64,000 nucleotides of DNA from Desulfococcus sp041737845 (lineage in GTDB: Bacteria > Desulfobacterota > Desulfobacteria > Desulfobacterales > Desulfococcaceae). Location: contig NZ_JBGSQX010000074.1 of assembly GCF_041737845.1 (NCBI RefSeq), forward strand, positions 1 through 64,000. The letters are read 5' to 3'. This document shows positions 34,182 through 40,348 of this stretch, piece by piece. A model generated the notes under the pieces. The model was given only the letters and a program-made list of their open reading frames with translations. It was not told the DNA's origin and ran no database searches. Numbering within the stretch: the first letter of the stretch is position 1; every line of letters begins with the position of its first letter. A program made the translations under genes and the position numbers.

Positions 34182-35444
34182 CTAGTTTAGCTCGTGAGCA
34201 ACTTTGATTGACGGAACCTTTAACACGACGTCCACTACTTTTGAGAACACTTCTTTTCGAATCTCATCTATAGACGCCGAACTGGGGCCAGCGCATCGTT
34301 GTTGCATATCGTCGTTAGCGATGAAGCCCGCTGGTTTAACACCGCCAAACACATTTTGAATCCTATCGTTTTGGCAGCGACGATATTCACGGCTAACCTT
34401 TCCTCTGATTACTTCGTCAAAGATCGTCTTACCGTCTGCGACTGCGGAAACCACATAGCCATATTCAATCTCTACGCCCCCTGAGACGAGTTCATAGAGA
34501 TAAGACGCATTGCGCGGCATCAGAAGCGCTGCGCTTAAAAGATTAACCTCGTGTTGAGCATAGGTTATGGTTTCTGTTCGTTCAGGCAAGGTCCTCTCAT
34601 CGTTTCGCAACCGCTCGATAAGCAGAGTAGTCGTTGTGGGGTCGTCAGATGAAACCCACTCAATTCCCCGGACTTCATTGCGCAACGCCTGAAGAAGGTC
34701 ATCGCTGAGTAGACGATCCCCATTCTTGACTTGCAAATAGACCCGTGCGGTTATTTCTTTCTTTCTGGCTGCGGCAAATTCCGGAAATAAATTAACCACC
34801 ACGTCAAGCTCATCACGTCGGATATTCATTGTGTGCAGGAGAGATTCGATTCTTTTTCCCTCTATAGAATCAATTCCGATCCGCTGAACATAATCCATCA
34901 ATGCTACAACTGGCCTTCTTCCAGAACCGGTAGTTTGAAGATTCTTGATTGTCCGATTGATTATGATTTGCTGGTGAAAAGGGGATTGCAGTTCCGGAAA
35001 AAGTTCGATTCTATCCCCAAGATCAAACGGAATTGAGCCGGTAGTGTTGCCATCGGTGACCACCTTCGTTAGGCTGGCGAAAAGTTCGCGTATTTGATCC
35101 TCGGAAAAAATGCCCGCAGATTTGACTTCGGAAAGTTTTTCGAAAACAGCCACCGCTGAGTATACGCTCGAAACATCAAATATCGATTTTTCCAGATATG
35201 CCCAGTAGTAGTCTCGCCCCTTTGGATGGCTGGCGAACAACTCTTTGATCTTTGCATCGCCTCTTGGACGATTAAGGGCATCGTCGATTTGGTGGGCGGC
35301 GTAAGTGCTGTCACCCTTAGAAATTGCGGACCTTGCTTCACTTGCATGGTATGCCGCTTGATTTTCTCGGCTTTTCGGATAGGTGGCACATGCGGATAGA
35401 AAGATGGCCAGGCTAAGGATTATTGCGGTGTTGCGAAATTTCAT
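34182..35444 (-). CDS. Predicted lipoprotein of unknown function
   Basis: 420 aa. The start MKFRNTAIILSLAIFLSAC gives a clear lipoprotein signal with lipobox LSAC (Cys19). The rest is soluble and helical with no family I recognise. The middle region has short repeats of acidic helices, and the end (GYVVSAVADGKTIFDEVIRGKVSREYRRCQNDRIQNVF) is more strand-rich. The lower GC and the different codon use compared with flanking core genes agree with acquisition. The frame is open upstream to 35897, but that part overlaps group II intron sequence and is not coding. Confidence 0.7.
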   Translation of the reverse strand: MKFRNTAIILSLAIFLSACATYPKSRENQAAYHASEARSAISKGDSTYAAHQIDDALNRPRGDAKIKELFASHPKGRDYYWAYLEKSIFDVSSVYSAVAVFEKLSEVKSAGIFSEDQIRELFASLTKVVTDGNTTGSIPFDLGDRIELFPELQSPFHQQIIINRTIKNLQTTGSGRRPVVALMDYVQRIGIDSIEGKRIESLLHTMNIRRDELDVVVNLFPEFAAARKKEITARVYLQVKNGDRLLSDDLLQALRNEVRGIEWVSSDDPTTTTLLIERLRNDERTLPERTETITYAQHEVNLLSAALLMPRNASYLYELVSGGVEIEYGYVVSAVADGKTIFDEVIRGKVSREYRRCQNDRIQNVFGGVKPAGFIANDDMQQRCAGPSSASIDEIRKEVFSKVVDVVLKVPSIKVAHELN

Positions 35445-35491
35445 TACTCTGATGCCCCCTATTCTGAAGTAGTAGGCGCTAATGCGTTTCC

Positions 35492-35517
35492 CTGCGGCGA
35501 GGAAACCGAGTCCGCAG
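35492..35517 (+). repeat. Hairpin just upstream of the intron 5' end
   Basis: CTGCGG / CCGCAG with a 14-nt loop, ending 11 nt before the proposed intron start. Some bacterial group II introns insert a fixed distance after a stem-loop, which would fit here. Confidence 0.35.
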
Positions 35518-35528
35518 CAGCAGAAGTT

Positions 35529-36051
35529 GTGTGCCGGGCACGGCACGTATTCTAAAGGGTGCGCCGAGGTGCGCGAATCGGAGCCGACGGTAAGTCCCAA
35601 ACCCAGCCTGATGGAGGTGAAGGGTATAGCGGCAGGCAATCGGGTCCCGGCGACGGTACTTGGGGAGGAAGCCGCCCTGCCGAGGCAGGGTGGCGCAAAC
35701 GCACGGGGCGATGAACAAGAACCCTCATCCACACGAAATCCATCCGGCGTTTCAAGCAACGGGTACGCGAACTGACCGGCCGCAACCGCGGCTTGAGCAT
35801 CGGGAATGTGATCGCTCGATTCAATCCGTTCATATAACCTCCACGCCCTTCTGACGGGATGCTCCCGAAAAGGGGCGTGGCGAATGAGCATAGTCATGTG
35901 GGTCGTGATCGCAATGCCGAACGCCTGCTTTGATCAGCTCGGCTTGTTTCTCCCAGGACCTCGTTTTGCCTGATCAGTCGAATCGCCGGATACGTGATCC
36001 GTGCGTGCGGTTGTGTGTGAGAGGATAGCTGAGGTCGCTCCCTATCCCGAT
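35529..36051 (+). mobile_element. Group II intron remnant with deleted reverse transcriptase
   Basis: The 5' end GTGTGCCGGGCACGG and the following GGTGCGCGAATCGGAGCCGA and GACGGTACTTGGGGAGG blocks resemble domain I. The 3' end shows a domain V-like hairpin (CGCCGGATACGTGATCCG ... GTGCGGTTGT, ~35984-36015), then a domain VI stem GGATAG / CTATCC and the terminal CCCGAT at 36051. Between them only short pieces of the intron-encoded protein survive. It lies antisense to the cassette-like genes, and its 3' end is 5 nt from the stop of the gene at 36057. About 520 nt, against ~2 kb for an intact intron. Confidence 0.72.
35736..35943 (+). pseudogene. Fragments of group II intron reverse transcriptase/maturase
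   Basis: 35736-35837 reads SIRRFKQRVRELTGRNRG and on to RFNPFI before TAA, which is the start of the maturase (GIIM) domain. After a frame change, ~35908-35943 reads AMPNACFDQLGL, the typical C-terminal tail of these proteins. The whole RT domain is missing, so the product cannot be functional. Confidence 0.75.
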
Positions 36052-36056
36052 GGCCA

Positions 36057-36602
36057 TCATTTGCCGCGAACCACCTTCATGTCAGTCATAAACCACTCAA
36101 GCATCTCCCAGCGATCGAGCGAAGTGGCTTCGTTGCCCATGCTCTTTCGAATCTCCAAGAGCAATACGCCGATCCTTTCCAGCATGCCCTTGACCCGAGC
36201 CTCTTCGGGTGCTGGCTTGTCGTTGAGGAGGAAGAAATACTGCATCAGCGAGTTGTAGGCGCGCAGTACTCCATCCGATCCGAGAACTGCAAGGCGAAAG
36301 GCATTGCGTTTGTAGTCGAGCGAAAGCAGATGTTTTGCTCCCATCGCGTTCTTGTCGCGGGTCTTGTTCTTTGGGTCGGACTTCCATGCATCATCCGACA
36401 TGAAGATGATTACGAAAGGCTCAAGGAGCTCGTTGTAAATTTCGATTCTATCCTCTCTCAGCTTTCGTTCGAGCTCGGTCCGTCGGTCGATTCGGCTACG
36501 AATTCTCCAGCCGATGCCGCCGAGAATGGCAACAAGAATGGGCGTTGCTACGGCGCCCGCTGCCGTTACGTAAGCTAACCAGTTGGGAGCGGCGTCAATC
36601 AT
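36057..36602 (-). CDS. Membrane-anchored hypothetical protein
   Basis: 181 aa. One TM helix (WLAYVTAAGAVATPILVAILGGIGW) at the N-terminus is followed by a basic coiled segment (RRTELERKLREDRIEIYNELLEPF) and a helical cytoplasmic domain. No family recognised. The start is ATG 36602; the GTTGGCC just upstream resembles the GTTGGCG cores of the attC-like sites and may be the junction of the first integron cassette. The stop is 5 nt from the intron 3' end. Confidence 0.65.
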   Translation of the reverse strand: MIDAAPNWLAYVTAAGAVATPILVAILGGIGWRIRSRIDRRTELERKLREDRIEIYNELLEPFVIIFMSDDAWKSDPKNKTRDKNAMGAKHLLSLDYKRNAFRLAVLGSDGVLRAYNSLMQYFFLLNDKPAPEEARVKGMLERIGVLLLEIRKSMGNEATSLDRWEMLEWFMTDMKVVRGK

Positions 36603-36786
36603 GATGGCCAACCATTGATTATCAGGTTAATTTGCCCTGATGGGTCAAAATTGAGGGGGTATTCGAGCAATATCGTTTTTTTCTCAATATCTCTTTCCGA
36701 TTACGGCAAAAATGATTTCGCAAAGAAACAGTATACGGCTTTTGGAATTTATCCTGTTTCTTTTCCAAACCATTTTGTCAGGTTCC
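36603..36786. promoter_or_regulatory. AT-rich spacer: expected attI/Pc region of the integron relic
   Basis: 184 nt, distinctly AT-rich compared with the window, lying between the leftward first cassette gene and the rightward integrase relic. In intact integrons this is where attI and the cassette promoter lie. I see no unambiguous -35/-10 pair, so the call rests on position. Confidence 0.35.
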
Positions 36787-36981
36787 ATGTCAACTGAAAA
36801 AATACCCGGGCTGCTTGACGAAGTCCGGCAGGTGATGCGGCTTCGCCATGATTCGATCCATACGGAAAGGACCTAATGTGTTTGGGTCCAAAAATTCGTG
36901 TCTTTCCACAGCATGACCTCCCGCGAGGATCTGCCCGAAGGAGAAGAAAAGTTCGAAAGATTCCTGTCCCAATTGGGTTGA
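36787..36981 (+). pseudogene. Integron-integrase-like (IntI) N-terminal relic
   Basis: 65 codons. They read PGLLDEVRQVMRLRHDSIHT, then ERT-stop-CVWVQKFVSFHSMTSRED, then LPEGEEKFERFLSQL and TGA. This is the SAM-like N-terminal domain of IntI-family tyrosine recombinases, where TERTY is nearly invariant; here the Tyr codon has become TAA at 36874-36876. The catalytic domain (~250 residues) is gone, because the Rad50-like gene follows at 37043. It runs away from the leftward cassette-like array, as intI does in integrons. Confidence 0.72.
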
Positions 36982-37042
36982 ATAGGCATGAGCGCCAAGG
37001 GCATCGGCGCGAAAGGATAGGAATTGCCCCCGCCCGTCAAGC

Positions 37043-38911
37043 TCAGACCGCTTCGGGAACGCCCCGTTCTTCCAGATCCACCCGCCGTCCGCCGGCGAAC
37101 ATCCCTGCGAAATCGGCGTCGTTGGTCGTGACCAGAACCTGTCGCCTTCCGGCCACCTCGGCCAGGAGGTAGGCCAGGGTTTGTTTGCGCTTGAGGTCCA
37201 GGCCGTCGGCAGGGTCGTCGAGCATGAAGAGGCCCAGGTGCCCCAAAGCGTCGCCGATGGCCAGCTTGAGCATCAGGTAGAGGAAGATCCGTTCGCTCTT
37301 GCTCATCTGGTTGAGCTTGTACTGGTATCCCCTGGCCTGGATCATGGGGAGGAGCTCCCGGTCGGTGATCTGGATGTCGAACCGGTCCAGGAACGAGAAG
37401 TGGCGGGACCATTCGCCGACGCTCCCGCGGACCTTTTCCAGAAGGCGGCTTCCCAGCCCCTGGATGGCCTCTTCCACCGCCCGGAAAGCCACGGTGCAGA
37501 CGAGGGCCTTGCGCTCGGCCAGGGCGATATGTTTCTGGTGTTCATCGGCCTGCGTTCCGTCATCTTCATGCCGCTTCAGGGCGACCCGGTGGCGGATGAT
37601 CTGCTCCTGGAGATCGACGCGCTGCCTCAGTGCGGCCTGTTCCCGTCCGAACCGGGCTTCGGCCTCGTGGACCGCCCCCTGGGATTGCTCGAACGGCTTC
37701 AGATCCGAAGCCAGCACGGCAAGCTGTTCGGTGACGTCACGGATGCGCTGCTCGATATCCCGGTGTTCCTGTGCCTGCCGTTCGATTTCCAGAAGCCGTT
37801 TCTGATCGAGGGCCTGGGCCTCCCGGAGGTTCCGGACGGCTTCCAGGCCCGCCGTAATGCCTGTCTGGTCCGCTTCCGCCTGGGCCATCTGGGATTCGAT
37901 TTTCCGGCCCAGGGCCGTGATCTGCTCTGGCGGCACCTCCTGTTCGCAAACCGGGCAGGCCGGGCGGTTCTCAAGGGCGCCCAGATGCTTCAGGCGCAGC
38001 CTCAGGGTGTCGCGTTTCTGGACGGCGGCGCCCAGTCGGCGCTGGAGTTCCTCCGCCCCGGCTGCGGCTGTTTCCGCCTCCCGGATGCGGAAGGCAAGGG
38101 TCTCCCGTTCCGCTGCCAGGGTTTCCTGGGGCGGCAGCTTTTCCGCGAGGGCGCGAAGGGCGGCCAGATTCTGGACCCCGGCCTGGTGCTGGCGGCTGAG
38201 GAGCTTGTAGACCGTGGGGTCCGGGAGGTGCGGGTCCCGGATCTTCTGAAGGGTCAGGTCGAGGTCGGCCAGGGCTTTTTCAGCGTCGTCGAGCTGGCGC
38301 CGGGTGAGTTCGACGGCGAGGGGGTCGAGGCGTTTTTTCGGGGCGGCGCTTTCAATGGCCTTTTTCACCTCCCTGGCCCGGCTCAAGGCCTTTTTGAAAC
38401 GCGAGCGGAGGATGATGCCGTCATCCATGCCGATGAGGCTTTGCAGCATGGTCTGGTTGTACTTGGGCATGTCCTGGAGAAAATAGATCAACTCGCTCTC
38501 CCGGAAGAACGAGGTGAGGGATGCGGTTTCGGCGGGGATGGAAATGACGGCGTCCAGGACGTCGGGGTCGTGGAGGGGAACTGGGTCCCAGGGCGCTTCC
38601 GGTCCCGTGCGGCGGAACAGCCTCGGCAGGGCCTCCGTTGTGCGTCCAAGCTTGTAGGCCGTCCCGGCTTTCTCAAAATAGAGGGTGACCTTGCCCGCGG
38701 TTTCCCCCTTCCGGCAGAGGTCGGCGACCTTGAGGTTGCTGTTGAGATGCGCTCCGTAGAGGGCAAAATAGACCGCATAGACCAGGGTGGACTTCCCCGT
38801 CCGGTTTTCCCCGAAAATGACGCTCATCCCCGAAAACCGGAGGGTCTTCCGGACAAAGCAGCCGATGTTTTCCAGCTTGATCTTTTTGAGCCGGATCGGG
38901 GCCGAGTGCAT
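37043..38911 (-). CDS. SbcC/Rad50-like ATPase with zinc hook
   Basis: 622 aa. Walker A FGENRTGKST is near residue 33, long coiled coils flank a zinc-hook motif CPVCEQEV near residue 314, and Walker B LFMLDDPADGLD is near residue 580. SMC-like ATPases of this kind tether DNA ends and usually work with an SbcD/Mre11 nuclease. It is much shorter than SbcC (~1000 aa) and has no nuclease gene beside it. A small helical protein is encoded 2 nt upstream and is the only obvious partner. Role in DNA repair or defence is inference. Confidence 0.83.
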   Translation of the reverse strand: MHSAPIRLKKIKLENIGCFVRKTLRFSGMSVIFGENRTGKSTLVYAVYFALYGAHLNSNLKVADLCRKGETAGKVTLYFEKAGTAYKLGRTTEALPRLFRRTGPEAPWDPVPLHDPDVLDAVISIPAETASLTSFFRESELIYFLQDMPKYNQTMLQSLIGMDDGIILRSRFKKALSRAREVKKAIESAAPKKRLDPLAVELTRRQLDDAEKALADLDLTLQKIRDPHLPDPTVYKLLSRQHQAGVQNLAALRALAEKLPPQETLAAERETLAFRIREAETAAAGAEELQRRLGAAVQKRDTLRLRLKHLGALENRPACPVCEQEVPPEQITALGRKIESQMAQAEADQTGITAGLEAVRNLREAQALDQKRLLEIERQAQEHRDIEQRIRDVTEQLAVLASDLKPFEQSQGAVHEAEARFGREQAALRQRVDLQEQIIRHRVALKRHEDDGTQADEHQKHIALAERKALVCTVAFRAVEEAIQGLGSRLLEKVRGSVGEWSRHFSFLDRFDIQITDRELLPMIQARGYQYKLNQMSKSERIFLYLMLKLAIGDALGHLGLFMLDDPADGLDLKRKQTLAYLLAEVAGRRQVLVTTNDADFAGMFAGGRRVDLEERGVPEAV

Positions 38912-38913
38912 GC

Positions 38914-39096
38914 TCAGAAATCCTCCCCCGACAGCTTCCGGAAGATATGCTGTTCGGTCATGAACGGGTTGGCGGCGGCCTGCCTGAAGACCCAGGCGAT
39001 TCTTTCCGTTTCCGCGTCCGTGAGGCCGTGCTCCGAGGCCAGGGCCGCCAGGCGGGCCAAAAACAGCTCTTCTATGAGCGCCATGGTTGCCGTCAT
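38914..39096 (-). CDS. Small helical protein coupled to the Rad50-like ATPase
   Basis: 60 aa, not recognised. Two or three amphipathic helices can be seen (ALIEELFLARLAALASEHGL, DAETERIAWVFRQAAA). Its stop is 2 nt before the start of the ATPase gene, and the ATPase ribosome site lies within its last codons, so translation is coupled. An inner start at ATG 39084 is also possible. Its size and position suggest an accessory subunit. Confidence 0.55.
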   Translation of the reverse strand: MTATMALIEELFLARLAALASEHGLTDAETERIAWVFRQAAANPFMTEQHIFRKLSGEDF

Positions 39097-39153
39097 TCGG
39101 GTGCCCTCATCCGGCGGGCCGGCGTGTTTCCTGTCGGCTGATGGCCCATCCGT

Positions 39154-39969
39154 TTACTCCTTCACGCCGCGATGAATCACGGCGACGCCGTTGGTCAGCC
39201 TCCAGTGTTCGACCCGGGTGAAGCCGATGGTCGAAAGCAGGCGGGCCAGCTCCGCCGGGGGCGGAAACAGCCGGATCGATTCGGGAAGATAGGTGTAGGC
39301 CTGCCGGGAGCCTGTCAGGCGTTCGCCCAGCCACGGCATGACGTGAAAGGAGTACCGGTCGTAGAGCCATCGGAAGAAAGGCGCAACGGGCCGGGAGAAT
39401 TCAAGGCAGACCATCCGGCCGCCAGGCCGGAGGACCCGGTGCATCTCCCGGAACCCCGCCGCCATGTCGGTGAGGTTGCGCATCCCGAACCCCACGACCG
39501 CCGCATCGAAGGTGTTCTCCGCGAGGGCCATCTGTTCGGCGTCGCCCTGCAGGAAACGGATCCGGCGGCGCAGCGCGGCGTGGGTTCTCTTCCGCCGGCC
39601 GGCCCTCATCATTTCCCGGTTGATGTCGTAGAGGACGACACTGCCGCCGGGCATGACCCGCTTGAGGGCCGAGACGGCGAGATCCCCGGTGCCGCCGCAG
39701 ACGTCCAGGACGGCATTCCCCGGTCTCAGGTCAAGGAGCCTGACGGCGCGCTGCTTCCAGAGGTAGTGAATGCCTGCGCTGAGCAGGGTGTTCATGAGAT
39801 CGTAGCGGGAGGCGACCGTATCGAACTGATGCCGGACCCAGCGGGATTTTTCGTTCCGCGCGATCCGTCGGTATCCGATATGGGTGGTCTCTTCGGGAGC
39901 CGGGGGCGCTGCCATGGCGTCTTTTTCCAGTTTTATGCGATGTCTTCTTTGTGGTGGATTCAGTTCCAT
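39154..39969 (-). CDS. ubiE: UbiE/MenG-like quinone C-methyltransferase (copy 1)
   Basis: 271 aa. Class I SAM methyltransferase: motif I VLDVCGGTGDLA, motif II DINREMM, FLQGDAEQMA and GFGMRNLTD, all typical of UbiE/MenG. The last ~60 residues carry EFSRP and the SRQAYTYLPESIRLF-type tail. It methylates demethylmenaquinone (or a related quinone) in the last step of synthesis. The start MELNPPQ (39969) was chosen because it aligns with MQLNTPK of the second copy at 61441, giving both exactly 271 aa. Confidence 0.88.
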   Translation of the reverse strand: MELNPPQRRHRIKLEKDAMAAPPAPEETTHIGYRRIARNEKSRWVRHQFDTVASRYDLMNTLLSAGIHYLWKQRAVRLLDLRPGNAVLDVCGGTGDLAVSALKRVMPGGSVVLYDINREMMRAGRRKRTHAALRRRIRFLQGDAEQMALAENTFDAAVVGFGMRNLTDMAAGFREMHRVLRPGGRMVCLEFSRPVAPFFRWLYDRYSFHVMPWLGERLTGSRQAYTYLPESIRLFPPPAELARLLSTIGFTRVEHWRLTNGVAVIHRGVKE

Positions 39970-40088
39970 CCGGGATGAATGCACTATAGCCCAGAAACAG
40001 TCCGGGCGCAAACCTTCTTCCGCACTCCCGGGGGATTTACCGGCGCCTGCCTGCCGAGGTAAGGGTCTGAATAGGGATAAGATCCTTC

Positions 40089-40117
40089 TTGACACATTCC
40101 GGTCATATTTGTTAACT
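40089..40117 (+). promoter_or_regulatory. Candidate sigma-70 promoter of the act-cco operon
   Basis: TTGACA (40089-40094), a 17-nt spacer and TTAACT (40112-40117) form a good sigma-70-like pair about 230 nt upstream of actB. The long leader leaves room for regulation, and a GGTTTGAT ... ATCGAAACC dyad lies at 40226-40247. Confidence 0.45.
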
Positions 40118-40225
40118 CTTGAATCCTATCGTCAGTGCGGCTGGACGGCCGCATGCCAAGCACGTCAACCAGACGCATCAACAAAAAGCATAATGAAGCA
40201 CGGAATGAATGCCCGAAAATTTCGC

Positions 40226-40247
40226 GGTTTGATTTCGGTATCGAAAC
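40226..40247. promoter_or_regulatory. Dyad upstream of actB
   Basis: GGTTTGAT and ATCGAAACC form a nearly perfect inverted repeat about 100 nt before actB. The inner TTGAT...ATC half sites faintly recall FNR/CRP boxes, but the spacing is not canonical. Position inside the presumed leader could also indicate an RNA hairpin. Confidence 0.25.
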
Positions 40248-40348
40248 CGGACGCGGGAAACGGTCATGTGAACCGAATCCCGGCATCGGACACATAGGGC
40301 ATTCCAGACACTTATTTGCATTTGCTCATTGCGTGGGGAGCGCTATTC

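Noticed and set aside
37181..39175. 664-aa ORF antisense to the Rad50-like gene
   Set aside because: Shadow frame without recognisable domains.
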